DNA of 42,273 nt from Chlamydiota bacterium (GCA_021772435.1 JAJFLZ010000009.1:1-42273), one strand, 5' to 3'. Positions 7,645 through 15,782 are shown, counted from the first letter of the stretch. Translations and numbers: made by a program. The notes: generated by a model not told the origin, from the letters alone.

Positions 7645-7902
7645 CTACAAACGAAGGATTGATACCAGCTGTAGCTTCCCGGTGGCAAACAGATAGCTTT
7701 GTGTGGGGTGCGTGCGATCGCAAAGGGAGTTTAAGCTATTTTCTGAGAGGACGATGAAGTCGACCTCGTGCAGGGAAGCTAGGAGTTCGATAAAAGTGCT
7801 ATCTGGATCGTCGTCTCGGATGAAGAGAATGAGCTTATCGTCAGAGAGTTTTTTGAGAGTTGTAAATAACTCTGTTGTCATTCTCTGCTCGCTCCAGACC
7901 AA
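7645..7902 (-). pseudogene. Duplicated 3' fragment of the heptose kinase gene
   Basis: Bases 7668-7902 are a near-identical copy (differences mostly single substitutions) of 8865-9101, the last part of the hldE-type gene, in the same orientation. The copy can be read as about 78 residues matching the kinase C-terminus, with a divergent tail. A 2-nt deletion at its upstream edge (near 7892) shifts the frame relative to the parent, and it has no kinase domain, so it is a remnant. The upstream sequence gives only a TTG start with no Shine-Dalgarno. Together the two copies bracket the F-box gene. Confidence 0.8.
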
Positions 7903-7996
7903 TGCTTTAAATAGATAATTATTTGTTTAATATAATTAGCATATAGACAGAAATTGATTAAAATATTATGATTTATTCAAAAACAATGGCGTTTAT

Positions 7997-8800
7997 ATGT
8001 GTGTAGACAATACTCTCTGGAAATCCATTTCTAATATCGAAGCATCTAAAATAGAAGAGCTTTCAGGAGAACTGATCTCTAACATTTTTACATTTATTTC
8101 TATTACAGATATTCCCTCATTTTCCTTAACAAACAAGCAGTTCAACGCGGTTGGAACAGATGTTTTTAATCTCTATCGTTTTCTATTAAAAGAGTCGACA
8201 GATGAAGAGCTAAAAACTCATTACAGCGGCCAACCCGGCGGCACAATTTACGATGTTAACATTGTATCAATTCCCCCTGAGGAGTTGATCAATAAATTTA
8301 CAAACCAACCTCCAAATGAGAATCAACAATATCTACCAAGGTCTCAATTAGAAAACGTTGCCCAAAAAATCATGAGAAGGTTAGCCCCCCTTTGTCAGTG
8401 GAGCAATGAAGACTCCTCTTTAGATCCAATGCTCGGAAGAGGGTACTGCTTGCAATACCTAAAAGAATTTGTTGATGATGGCAAAACAATCAATAACGGC
8501 CCTCTTGACTACTCACTAACCGCTTGTATTAGTCAGATCCACCTTAAATCTTGTATAATCCGTTTGGAAGAATTGAAATATGTTTATAGTATTGGCGCCT
8601 TGCCATGTAGTAACGAATCTTGGCATAATACAATCTATCAAAGTGTGCTAAATAAGGCATCAGAGGATATCATTTTTTGGCTACTATCTGTTGGAGCAAA
8701 ACCTTCTACTTCAGAAAAGCGTAATAGCCTTGAACTGGCTAAAACATCTGGTTATTCAGATAAGTTAATCGAAAGCCTTGACAAGGCTAAGTCTGCGTAA
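7997..8800 (+). CDS. F-box protein with ankyrin-like G-A-x-P-C repeats
   Basis: Residues about 19-58 fit an F-box: E-L-S-G-E-L-I-S-N-I-F, then S-L-T-N-K-Q-F-N. In eukaryotes the F-box binds Skp1 and recruits targets to the SCF ubiquitin ligase; bacterial F-box proteins are usually injected effectors. The C-terminus has two units beginning G-A-L-P-C (about 199) and G-A-K-P-S (about 232), the same signature as in the larger F-box protein at 31623-33347. Between them the helices resemble ankyrin repeats (V-L-N-K-A-S-E-D-I-I-F-W-L-L-S-V-G-A). There is no signal peptide. The gene looks more AT-rich than its flanks and lies between two copies of the hldE 3' end, both signs of acquisition. There is no clear Shine-Dalgarno; the ATG is the first in frame. 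Confidence 0.75.
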   Translation: MCVDNTLWKSISNIEASKIEELSGELISNIFTFISITDIPSFSLTNKQFNAVGTDVFNLYRFLLKESTDEELKTHYSGQPGGTIYDVNIVSIPPEELINKFTNQPPNENQQYLPRSQLENVAQKIMRRLAPLCQWSNEDSSLDPMLGRGYCLQYLKEFVDDGKTINNGPLDYSLTACISQIHLKSCIIRLEELKYVYSIGALPCSNESWHNTIYQSVLNKASEDIIFWLLSVGAKPSTSEKRNSLELAKTSGYSDKLIESLDKAKSA

Positions 8801-8835
8801 TGCGTTAACTAACGCGCGTCTTCTCAATCCATGAT

Positions 8836-10125
8836 TTATACCAGCGCTGCTGGTGAAGACACCGGCTGTAGCTTTCCGGTGGCAAACAGATAGCTTCGTG
8901 TGGGGTGCATGCGATCGCAGAGGGAGCTTAAGCTATTTTCTGAGAGGACGATGAAGTCGACCTCGTGCAGGGAAGCTAGGAGTTCGATAAAGGTGCTATC
9001 TGGATCGTCGTCTCGGATGTAGAGAATGAGCTTATCGTCAGAGAGTTTTTTGAGTGTCGTAAATAATTCTGTTGTCATTCCCTGCTTGCTATCTAGACCA
9101 AGGATGGTAAAGACTTTGTTAGATAGTGTTTGCTCTAGAGCATAGAGATGCTCTTCATCAAAGACTTTGTTATTTACATCGAGCTCTAGTAGGCGCTCGG
9201 CGATGTCCGCTAAGCAAAGTTTTGCACAGCCCAGGCGCTCAATCGCAAGCCCAGCTGCGACATTAGCAAGATGCGCTGCTTGCGAGGTGTCTAAGCCGTT
9301 GGCAAGGGCCATGGCTAGCATGGCTAAAACTGTATCACCAGCTCCTGTGACATCTTGTACTTCATGGCAACGAACAGGAAAATGCTTATGTCCTTTTTTA
9401 TCGAAAAGAGATAACCCTTCGCTAGAGCGCGTGATGAGAAGCTGCTCTGCCCTCGATTGTTCAAAGAGTTTTTTAGCCACGTCTTCAAGAGAATGGTCTT
9501 GTGATAGTTTGGCAGCTAGATAGGCTTCTTTAAGATTGGGTTTGATAAGGGTTGCACCCATATATTTAGAAAAATCGTCACCTTTAGGATCGACGATGAC
9601 AGGAATGCCGAGTTTTTGGCCATGCGCAATTAGAGCTTTGAGTAATTTAGGCGTTAGAAACCCTTTGTTGTAATCTGAGATGGCAATGAGATCGCATTTG
9701 GGAAGTTTTAGATTGTTAAACAGATCGTCTGGCGCAGCATGAGTCTTTTCAAAGTCGATGCGCAGCATTTGTTGCGATCCGCCGAGAAGGCGGTTTTTAA
9801 TCGGCGTATGGAAATCTTTTTCAGTGAGCAGGTTTTTGGCATCGATGTTTTGATCAAATAGCAAGCGTTTGAGGAAGTCTCCTTCGGGATCAGAACCGAT
9901 GCGACCAAGGACTGAGACGTGCGCTCCAAGAGACGCCAGATTGAGAGCAACGTTTCCAGCACCGCCGGGCAATGTTTCTTCTTTTTGAACATGCAAAACC
10001 GGAACGGGGGCTTCAGGTGAGATCCGACTCACCCTGCCGTGTGTATAGCGATCGAGCATAAAATCGCCAGCAACGAGCACCTTGAAAGGTTTTAGGCGCG
10101 AAAGTGTTCCAATGAGATTTACCAT
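8836..10125 (-). CDS. hldE: D-glycero-beta-D-manno-heptose-7-phosphate kinase (HldE-type) with degenerate second domain
   Basis: Phosphorylates heptose 7-phosphate at C1 in the ADP-heptose pathway for LPS. Residues 1-315 form a ribokinase/PfkB fold: A-G-D-F-M-L-D-R-Y at the N-terminus, G-G-A-G-N-V-A at 54-60, and the anion-hole/catalytic G-A-G-D at 261-264. In bifunctional HldE an adenylyltransferase domain with an H-x-G-H motif follows. Here residues about 336-420 align loosely with that domain (K-V-F-T-I-L-G, L-L-A-S-L-H-E-V-D-F-I-V-L) but the H-x-G-H position reads K-Q-G-M (347-350), the K-R-L-K-G region is absent, and the domain is short. I infer that only the kinase is active. It overlaps the end of hldD by 7 bp, so the two are co-translated. 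Confidence 0.88.
   Translation of the reverse strand: MVNLIGTLSRLKPFKVLVAGDFMLDRYTHGRVSRISPEAPVPVLHVQKEETLPGGAGNVALNLASLGAHVSVLGRIGSDPEGDFLKRLLFDQNIDAKNLLTEKDFHTPIKNRLLGGSQQMLRIDFEKTHAAPDDLFNNLKLPKCDLIAISDYNKGFLTPKLLKALIAHGQKLGIPVIVDPKGDDFSKYMGATLIKPNLKEAYLAAKLSQDHSLEDVAKKLFEQSRAEQLLITRSSEGLSLFDKKGHKHFPVRCHEVQDVTGAGDTVLAMLAMALANGLDTSQAAHLANVAAGLAIERLGCAKLCLADIAERLLELDVNNKVFDEEHLYALEQTLSNKVFTILGLDSKQGMTTELFTTLKKLSDDKLILYIRDDDPDSTFIELLASLHEVDFIVLSENSLSSLCDRMHPTRSYLFATGKLQPVSSPAALV
8865..9101 (-). repeat. Intact copy of the repeat shared with 7668-7902
   Basis: This 3' part of the heptose kinase gene is repeated about 1.2 kb away in the same orientation. The distal copy has one 2-nt deletion and scattered substitutions. 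The sequence between the copies holds the F-box gene and AT-rich flanks. A small inverted repeat (GCGTTA/TAACGC, 8802-8815) lies just after the F-box stop. Confidence 0.85.
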
Positions 10126-11102
10126 TTAGATCCAGTCACGAGATAGTTTTGTACGTAGTCTTCGACCGCATCTTCGATGGCGTGCGTCTTAAATGGACGC
10201 AGTCCTTGGTACTTACCCATGTCTGCACAGGTGAAGTTTTGGTAATTTTTTGATAAGTCTTGAGGCATCGGCACGTATTCGAGATTCGGCTCTTTGCCAA
10301 GGGCCTTGAAAACAGCTTTTGCTAAACGGTTCCAGGAAATCGCTTCGCCTGTTCCCACATTAAATATTCCGCATAAATCGTTTTCAAGATAGTCGCACGT
10401 GATGCGCGCTGCATCTTTGACGTAAATAAAGTCACGCTGTTGCTCGCCATCGGTGAAGTTTTCAGGGTCGTTGGTCTGAAAGAGCTTAACCTTTCCCTCT
10501 TTTTGAATCATATCGGTCATATGCATGATCATCGATGCCATGCGCCCTTTGTGGTATTCGTTCGGACCAAAGACGTTAAAATATTTAAGACCGACGACTT
10601 TATCGAGCACGTTTTGGTTTTTCATCCACTGATCAACCATGTGCTTGGAATAGCCGTAGATATTAAGCGGACTTAGCTTATCGATCTGCTGGTGAGAGTC
10701 GATAAAACCTTGTTTGCCGTTTCCATAAGTGGCAGCAGAGGATGCATAAATGAACCTGTGATTGTGTTGTAGGGCATAGTCTGCTAAGCGAATCGTGTAG
10801 CGATAGTTTGTCTTTAAAAAGTAGTCGCCATCTGTCTCAACAGTATCAGAACAAGCTCCTAGATGAATAAAAGCCTCAATCTCTTGGTCTCGTCCCTTCA
10901 ACCAATCAAAAAGATCGTGACGTGAAATGAGATCGGAATAATTTTTTCCAACGAGGTTTTTCCATTTAGAACTTTTTTTAAAGTCATCAACTAAAATCAG
11001 GTTGGAAAGGCCCTGGTCATTGAGATGCCGTACAACGCCTGACCCGATAAAACCCGCAGCGCCTGTAATGACAATGAACTGATCGTCAAAAACACGTGTC
11101 AT
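10119..11102 (-). CDS. hldD: ADP-L-glycero-D-manno-heptose 6-epimerase
   Basis: Converts ADP-D-glycero- to ADP-L-glycero-manno-heptose, the donor for the LPS inner core. It is a 327-residue short-chain dehydrogenase/epimerase: the NAD(P)-binding G-A-A-G-F-I-G is at 14-20, the serine segment Y-A-S-S-A-A-T-Y-G is at about 119-127, and the catalytic Tyr149-x3-Lys153 follows. D-V-N-x-F-G-P-type and D-F-I-Y-V-K-D segments, typical of HldD, come later. It is followed by the overlapping kinase gene. Chlamydiaceae make heptose-less LPS, so this pair points to an environmental chlamydia. ADP-heptose is also a host innate-immune signal. Confidence 0.95.
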   Translation of the reverse strand: MTRVFDDQFIVITGAAGFIGSGVVRHLNDQGLSNLILVDDFKKSSKWKNLVGKNYSDLISRHDLFDWLKGRDQEIEAFIHLGACSDTVETDGDYFLKTNYRYTIRLADYALQHNHRFIYASSAATYGNGKQGFIDSHQQIDKLSPLNIYGYSKHMVDQWMKNQNVLDKVVGLKYFNVFGPNEYHKGRMASMIMHMTDMIQKEGKVKLFQTNDPENFTDGEQQRDFIYVKDAARITCDYLENDLCGIFNVGTGEAISWNRLAKAVFKALGKEPNLEYVPMPQDLSKNYQNFTCADMGKYQGLRPFKTHAIEDAVEDYVQNYLVTGSKW

Positions 11103-11118
11103 AAATCCCCTTGTTTAT

Positions 11119-11255
11119 AGTGGTTTAAATTTTGACTGATCACCCAAAGACGCTCTTTTTGTTGGCATCTACTCGAATCGCTCTTGGATACCACTTGTGG
11201 TTGCTTGCGAGCCCCAAGCTTTGAGGCCAATCGAAAATTTAAAACATTATATCTT
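11119..11255 (-). other. Structured leader or small RNA candidate upstream of hldD
   Basis: On the minus strand a 10-bp inverted repeat (TTTAAATTTT at 11243-11234, AAAATTTAAA at 11133-11124) encloses about 100 nt. Inside are a perfect small hairpin (ACCAC/GTGGT) and a G-U-containing one (CCTCAA/TTGGGG). Extended -10-like TGGTATACT and TATAAT boxes (11264-11246) lie just upstream, inside the ispE tail. It could be a structured 5' leader of hldD-hldE or a separate RNA. It matches no RNA family I know, and the long closing stem is AT-only, so confidence is low. Confidence 0.25.
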
Positions 11256-12020
11256 TCAAGTATACCACTCGCCTGCTTTTTTACGAAGTGCAGCAATGGG
11301 ATAAAAGTCGATATCTGAAATTTCTGGACTCAGATCGCCATAACAAATAAAGCTAGTACCACTGCCTGACATTGAAACATGATCAAACCCAAGCTTGCAA
11401 AGTTGCTCTTTAATGTTTGATAATTCAGGGAGTGCACGAAAAGCAGCCGGCTCCAAACTCTCGCCTGGTTTACACAGGCGGTAAACAGATGGCGTAGACA
11501 GCTTCATAAGCCTTGGCTTTGCAATAAATGCAGGCAGTTTTTTTGGCAGAGCCATATCTGTCAAAATATCTCCCCTGCCAGTACAAAGTGCTGTTCCTTT
11601 TGAAAAGAAAAACGGAACATCAGAACCAATTTGCGCCGATAGTGCTTGCAACTCAGCCTCACCCACTGGGCTCCCAAAAAGCTGATTGAGCATAAAAAGA
11701 GTCGTCGCTGCGTTGCTGCTTCCCCCGCCAAGGCCTGCCCCTGCAGGAATATGTTTGTCGATATGCACATGCACAGGATCTAAATGTTTAGTTAGATGAC
11801 GGAAAAGCATGGCAGCTTGCCAAGCGAGGTTCGTGGCATCTGTTGGAATCGTTGGATCTGAGCACGTGAGCTCGTCTTTATCTGCAAATGAAAGAGACAC
11901 CCAATCGCAAAGCGTAACCGCTTGCATGAGTGTCTCGATGTCGTGATACCCATCGAGTCTTTTTTGGATGACCCGAAAGGTTAAGTTGATTTTGGCCGGT
12001 GACCTACTCTTCAGTTTCAA
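11256..12020 (-). CDS. ispE: 4-diphosphocytidyl-2-C-methyl-D-erythritol kinase
   Basis: GHMP-family kinase of the MEP isoprenoid pathway; phosphorylates CDP-methylerythritol using ATP. Diagnostic segments: S-P-A-K-I-N-L with a following L-D-G-Y-H near the N-terminus, the ATP-binding glycine loop P-A-G-A-G-L-G-G-G-S-S-N-A-A, and the C-terminal M-S-G-S-G-T-S. The frame is open well upstream inside rplI, but homology begins only at S-P-A-K-I-N-L. I choose TTG 12020 (254 residues); TTG 12026 is the alternative. The start overlaps the rplI stop by 17 bp. At 254 residues it is slightly shorter than the usual 280-290, mostly at the C-terminus. The gene order after rplI is chlamydial. Confidence 0.9.
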   Translation of the reverse strand: MKLKSRSPAKINLTFRVIQKRLDGYHDIETLMQAVTLCDWVSLSFADKDELTCSDPTIPTDATNLAWQAAMLFRHLTKHLDPVHVHIDKHIPAGAGLGGGSSNAATTLFMLNQLFGSPVGEAELQALSAQIGSDVPFFFSKGTALCTGRGDILTDMALPKKLPAFIAKPRLMKLSTPSVYRLCKPGESLEPAAFRALPELSNIKEQLCKLGFDHVSMSGSGTSFICYGDLSPEISDIDFYPIAALRKKAGEWYT

Positions 12021-12591
12021 GCTCAATTGCTTGCTCAACTTCAGCTGCAGCCTCTTGCTCTTCAGCAAATTCTTCTGTAGCTGGGCTCTTTTCGTGCACA
12101 GGTTGAGCAATTTCAATATTACCCTTCTCATCCTGAACGCGCAGAGAAACCTGAGCATCAACACCTTCTTTAAGGCGTAAAGGAATTTTATGAATGCCGA
12201 GATTGCGGATCGGCTGACCAATTAAAACCATTTTACGTTCAATGCCGAGGCCCTCAGCTGCCAAAATATTGACAATATCTTGCGCTGTGACTGATCCGTA
12301 CATGTGACCTGACGCATCGACTTTTACTGTGTGCGTAAAAGATTTGTCTTTTAAGTTGCTAGCCATTGCATGCGACTCTTGACGATCGATTTCGGACTGT
12401 TTTTTGCGCTCTTCTTTTAGATGCTCTTGCATACGAACTGTGCGCTTATCAGCGATAACAGCTCTATGCTTAGGCAGCAAAAAATTGCGAATAAATCCAG
12501 GCTTAGCCCCTTTAACAAGCTCGCCTTTACGTCCTAGATTGTCGACATCTTCAAGCAGTAGTAGTTGTTGTTGACTTCTTCGTTTTGCCAT
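12004..12591 (-). CDS. rplI: Ribosomal protein bL9 with acidic C-terminal extension
   Basis: Large-subunit protein that binds 23S rRNA near L1. The N-terminal domain begins with L-L-L-L-E-D-V-D-N-L-G-R-K-G and contains the conserved G-F-I-R-N-F-L-L-P segment, followed by a Lys/Glu helix and the C-terminal domain ending near residue 150. About 40 further residues are strongly acidic (Glu/Ala-rich, ending E-L-E-T-E-E), making it 195 residues against roughly 150 in most bacteria. AGGAG lies about 11 nt upstream of the ATG. It follows rpsR by 14 nt in one operon with rpsF. Confidence 0.96.
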   Translation of the reverse strand: MAKRRSQQQLLLLEDVDNLGRKGELVKGAKPGFIRNFLLPKHRAVIADKRTVRMQEHLKEERKKQSEIDRQESHAMASNLKDKSFTHTVKVDASGHMYGSVTAQDIVNILAAEGLGIERKMVLIGQPIRNLGIHKIPLRLKEGVDAQVSLRVQDEKGNIEIAQPVHEKSPATEEFAEEQEAAAEVEQAIELETEE

Positions 12592-12605
12592 TTTTTTTTA
12601 ATCTC

Positions 12606-12863
12606 CTAATCTTGGGCGACAAATGGCAACAGTGCCATGTAACGCGAGCGCTTGATCGCAGCGGCTAAAAAACGCTGGTGACGCTGTGAAATTCCTGTTA
12701 TGCGGCGAGGCAATATTTTGCCACGCTCAGTGATGAACCGGGATAAAGTGTCGATATCTTTGTAATCGATCTCGTCTGGTTTGATCCCAGCTATTGAAAA
12801 TGGACAGCGTTTGCGTCTTTTGAATTTGACGTCGATTGCCATCTTAGTACTACCACGACTCAT
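12606..12863 (-). CDS. rpsR: Ribosomal protein bS18
   Basis: Small-subunit platform protein that pairs with S6 on 16S rRNA. The core [20 protein letters not shown] matches chlamydial S18 closely, and R-R-K-R-C-P-F near the N-terminus is also conserved. ATG 12863 (85 residues) is preferred to an in-frame ATG at 12902, because AGGGG lies 8 nt upstream, the rpsF stop ends only 4 nt before it, and the family starts here. Confidence 0.96.
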   Translation of the reverse strand: MSRGSTKMAIDVKFKRRKRCPFSIAGIKPDEIDYKDIDTLSRFITERGKILPRRITGISQRHQRFLAAAIKRSRYMALLPFVAQD

Positions 12864-12867
12864 TGTT

Positions 12868-13218
12868 TTACCCCTGCTGCTGCTGTAGTTGTTTAAATTC
12901 AATTGTTTCTTTCACCTCTTCAGCTTGCATCGTCATAAAACGGAGCAAATCTTCGTTTAGGTGATAATCACGCCATAGCGGCTTAATGCTGTCTGCTGGC
13001 GCGCTGAAAAAAAGCAGGTAGTAGTGTCCTTCACGTTTGCCTTTGATATTGTATGCCAATTTTTGACGTCCTCTATCGTGCACTTTGTGAACTTCTCCAC
13101 CTTTTGCTTCGATTCCAGAAGTAATTTTCTCTAAAGCTTTTGCCTTAGCATCTTCGCTGAGTGTTGCAACGAAAATATACATCCCTTCGTAAAGGTGCTG
13201 GTTATTTTTCTTTGTCAT
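12868..13218 (-). CDS. rpsF: Ribosomal protein bS6
   Basis: Small-subunit protein that binds 16S rRNA together with S18. It shows Y-E-G-M-Y-I-F at the N-terminus, the [10 protein letters not shown] segment and H-Y-Y-L-L-F-F, all typical of S6. ATG 13218 gives 116 residues; the in-frame ATG 13278 lies inside pth. A GGAT-type ribosome site precedes it. The order pth, rpsF, rpsR, rplI is that of Chlamydia. Confidence 0.96.
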   Translation of the reverse strand: MTKKNNQHLYEGMYIFVATLSEDAKAKALEKITSGIEAKGGEVHKVHDRGRQKLAYNIKGKREGHYYLLFFSAPADSIKPLWRDYHLNEDLLRFMTMQAEEVKETIEFKQLQQQQG

Positions 13219-13223
13219 TTTGC

Positions 13224-13784
13224 TTAATCCTTTGTGGCTGCTGCAGTTGCAGCTTTTTGAAAGCCCTTTTGCAGCCAAGTTTCACATACTTTTGTCGCTT
13301 CATCGATTATTTTCGGAAGCGCTTCTTGCTCGCTATTGCTAAAATTAGCAAGCACATAATCTGCTAGATCAAGCTGGCCAGACCCGCCAATCCCTATTCT
13401 GAGACGAGCAAAATCATACCCTGCGACATCAATGATGTCAGCTAAGCCATTGTGGCCGCCTGATGTTCCTTTTTCGCGCATCCGAAGCGCTCCAAATTCA
13501 AGCGCTGCATCGTCGCAAATCACTAAAATGTCTTCCAAAGCGATCTTGTAGTAGTGACACACTTTTTGAACGCTTTGTCCGGAAAGATTCATAAATGTTG
13601 TGGGCTTTAGCAAAACCACATCACCGCTCTTTCCTATATCTCCTTCTAGCTTGGAGATTTCTTTTAATCCTGTTTCTAGCTTTTCAGCTAAATGGTCAAC
13701 GACCATAAATCCAATGTTGTGGCGCGTCATCCGATATTTTGCTCCCGGATTACCCAAACCCACAATCAGCTTAGCGCTTGGCAA
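13224..13784 (-). CDS. pth: Peptidyl-tRNA hydrolase, TTG start
   Basis: Cleaves the ester bond of peptidyl-tRNAs released from stalled ribosomes. The signature G-L-G-N-P-G-x-K-Y and the catalytic His in T-R-H-N-I-G-F are at residues about 9-28. K-P-x-T-F-M-N-L-S-G and G-G-H-N-G-L follow as in all Pth1 enzymes. At 186 residues the length is normal. The only start fitting the family N-terminus is TTG 13784, overlapping the rplY stop by 14 bp with no good Shine-Dalgarno, so translation probably depends on coupling to rplY. Confidence 0.95.
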   Translation of the reverse strand: MPSAKLIVGLGNPGAKYRMTRHNIGFMVVDHLAEKLETGLKEISKLEGDIGKSGDVVLLKPTTFMNLSGQSVQKVCHYYKIALEDILVICDDAALEFGALRMREKGTSGGHNGLADIIDVAGYDFARLRIGIGGSGQLDLADYVLANFSNSEQEALPKIIDEATKVCETWLQKGFQKAATAAATKD

Positions 13785-14328
13785 TGGTCACCACGACATC
13801 TTTTGTACCAACAAGCGGCTTTACGCCCTGTGGCATATCAATATCGCTAATACGCTTCGTGTTGCCAATTCCCATCTCTGTGATATCGAGGTTAAATTGC
13901 GTAGGGATATCTTTCGGCAGACAGCGCACACGCACACTACGAATCACCTGGCGCAAAAAACCGCCGAGTTTGATCCCTGAGCATTCAGCAATTCCGATAT
14001 ATTCTACTGGTACGTTTACGTTGACAGGCTGCTCATCTTGCAGCTCGATAAAGTCGACATGCAGCAAACGGTAGGTCACAGGATGGTACTGGATATCTTT
14101 AGCAATAGCCTTAATTACTTTACCATCTTGCTCTAGCTCAAATATCGTCGTAGCTAAGTGTCCTTTTTTCATATGGCGCAATGCAGCACCAAAGTCTACT
14201 CCATCGACAGCAATTGTCTCTACTTCTCTTCCTTTGCCATAAATGACACCAGGAACGTGTTTTTGGTGGCGCAGTTGGCTCAGCTCACTTTTCAGCTTAC
14301 CAGCGCGCTTTGAAATTTTTACTTTCAT
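13771..14328 (-). CDS. rplY: Ribosomal protein bL25, Ctc form
   Basis: 5S rRNA-binding protein of the large subunit, in the longer general-stress (Ctc) form: an N-terminal L25 domain (residues 1-95, with V-P-G-V-I-Y-G-K-G) plus the C-terminal TL5-type domain (D-I-T-x-M-G-I-G, ending near residue 180). The 185 residues match what I recall for Chlamydia. It is first in the minus-strand operon, 105 nt downstream of the tRNA-Gln gene, with hairpins in the leader. Confidence 0.95.
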   Translation of the reverse strand: MKVKISKRAGKLKSELSQLRHQKHVPGVIYGKGREVETIAVDGVDFGAALRHMKKGHLATTIFELEQDGKVIKAIAKDIQYHPVTYRLLHVDFIELQDEQPVNVNVPVEYIGIAECSGIKLGGFLRQVIRSVRVRCLPKDIPTQFNLDITEMGIGNTKRISDIDMPQGVKPLVGTKDVVVTIAKR

Positions 14329-14378
14329 ATTCGACTCTTTTTCAAAAATATTTTAATGGGAAACAGACATAGTCTAGA

Positions 14379-14419
14379 GACAGGAGCCGATGGTTCGGCT
14401 ACGGGCAAATGCCTATCTC
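14379..14419 (-). promoter_or_regulatory. Tandem hairpins in the tRNA-Gln/rplY leader
   Basis: On the minus strand, a short GGCA/TGCC hairpin is followed by a 6-bp stem AGCCGA/TCGGCT with a 4-nt loop, between the 3' end of tRNA-Gln and rplY. There is no T run directly after, so it is more likely a processing site or leader structure than a terminator. Confidence 0.35.
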
Positions 14420-14433
14420 CCTTTTCATTTAAA

Positions 14434-14505
<72 letters not shown>

Positions 14506-14524
14506 TCACGTGTGGTAAAGCCCA

Positions 14525-14554
14525 AGCATAGACTATTCTCTCCATTTCCCGCAA
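14525..14554 (-). promoter_or_regulatory. Candidate promoter of the tRNA-Gln/rplY operon
   Basis: On the minus strand TTGCGG (14554-14549), an 18-nt spacer and TATGCT (14530-14525) end about 19 nt before the tRNA 5' end. The remainder of the 341-bp gap up to 14846 is the hairpin repeat described next plus AT-rich sequence with nothing recognisable. Confidence 0.45.
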
Positions 14555-14630
14555 TTAAAATAATATATTTGGGTTGTGTATCAAACAACTTATTGGAAAG
14601 ATCCGACGCCAGCGTAAAGCCGGGTTTTAA

Positions 14631-14750
14631 GCGAGATTACCTTTTAGCGTATTTTCGATTCTTGCTCGGGGGTCTGCCCCAAGGCATGACCACCCTCGCT
14701 ACAAACGCTCTCTATCGGAGCCGCAATCAAAATCTAGATCTCCTATCGCT
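14631..14750 (-). repeat. Intergenic hairpin repeat, copy 1
   Basis: A core of about 75 bp running from GTAGCGAGGG through a palindrome (GGGGCAGACCCC) to CGAGCAAG and then TAATCTCGC is nearly identical to 17847-17992 in opposite orientation and recognisable at 38226-38296. Similarity with the second copy extends to an AATCTAGATCT segment. It contains no supported gene and ends short of the methyltransferase. It is probably a REP-like intergenic element; the palindrome could act as a bidirectional terminator. Confidence 0.7.
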
Positions 14751-14846
14751 AGCCATCAAAAATAACCCCATTAGTTTTATTGAAATATAGCAAGCGTTTT
14801 GATATTACATGGTAAGTTTTAAATCAATTTAGCAGCTGGGACTGAA

Positions 14847-15782
14847 ATGAAAAAACATCTACTCACTGCTAGTATTCTGCTAGAGACAGCATCGGAAACA
14901 AGCGAGGGCCTTAGTCGTCTTATCAATGATGATAAAGCCACTTGTTTGCAAAAATTAGAAGCTGCAAGTGATTCTGAAGTTTGGGATGTTTTTCTTACTG
15001 GACAGACTGATCTGTTTTTTGACTTGGAATCTACGTGGCTTGCGAAAAACACCTGGTGGAAAGAATCTAAAAATATTCTTGATATAGGAAGTGGCAATGG
15101 CGATTATCTCTATAGATTATCATCGACCTTTCACAAGAAGCGTTTTTGTGGGATTGAATTAGTCCCTCAAAGTGTAGAAAAAGCAACAAATCTCTATGCG
15201 CATGATCGCTTAACTTTCCAACAAGGCGATGCCGAAGTTTTTAATGAGCGTTTAAAAGAATCAGCAGACGTTGTGATGTTTCACGCTACTTTGATGCATC
15301 TTCAAAATGAAAGAACTGCGTTAGAAAACGCTGCAAAATACCTAAAACCCAATGGATATGTGCTGATCATGGACGGGTTCGACCCAGCTTACAAAAGCTT
15401 TCCACCCGTGACGGCAATTGATAACGCGATGCAACTTGCCGCAGAGGTTAAAAGAGGCCAAAACAAAAAAAATCGACAAGTGTCATTTGAATTGCTACAA
15501 GCCCTCAGTTCCGATGCCTTTGCATTGAATGATGTTTTTGAAGTTGTTTTTAGTAGCATAGATACTTTTGGAAATGAGATTTGCAACCCTGTTTGCATTA
15601 AAGGCGCTCTGAAAAGAAAACAATTTTCCAATCACGCTCTTTTACTTTTATCCCTCTTTCAACGCACCTACAACATTCCAGTTGATCTAGACAAAGCTTT
15701 CGATGAGCTTTGCGTCTTTGTTAATGAGAAAAATGGCTGGATGCGCTCTGGAATGCATTTCTTAGTTTTGAGAAAAAAATAA
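14847..15782 (+). CDS. Class I SAM-dependent methyltransferase
   Basis: A 311-residue protein. Motif I, I-L-D-I-G-S-G-N-G-D-Y, at residues about 77-87 binds S-adenosylmethionine. The acidic residue after the second strand (G-I-E-L) and the D-V-V-M-F-H motif IV follow, then L-K-P-N-G-Y-V-L-I. This is the standard Rossmann methyltransferase order. Residues 1-70 are helical and residues 190-311 are extra sequence that could select the substrate, which is unknown. A GGGA-type ribosome site lies 7 nt before the ATG. It is monocistronic, convergent with the next gene, and bounded upstream by the intergenic hairpin repeat. Confidence 0.85.
   Translation: MKKHLLTASILLETASETSEGLSRLINDDKATCLQKLEAASDSEVWDVFLTGQTDLFFDLESTWLAKNTWWKESKNILDIGSGNGDYLYRLSSTFHKKRFCGIELVPQSVEKATNLYAHDRLTFQQGDAEVFNERLKESADVVMFHATLMHLQNERTALENAAKYLKPNGYVLIMDGFDPAYKSFPPVTAIDNAMQLAAEVKRGQNKKNRQVSFELLQALSSDAFALNDVFEVVFSSIDTFGNEICNPVCIKGALKRKQFSNHALLLLSLFQRTYNIPVDLDKAFDELCVFVNEKNGWMRSGMHFLVLRKK

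Noticed and set aside
11099-11296. 65-codon minus-strand frame upstream of hldD
   Set aside because: Overlaps the ispE 3' end and the structured leader, lacks a ribosome site and resembles no protein.
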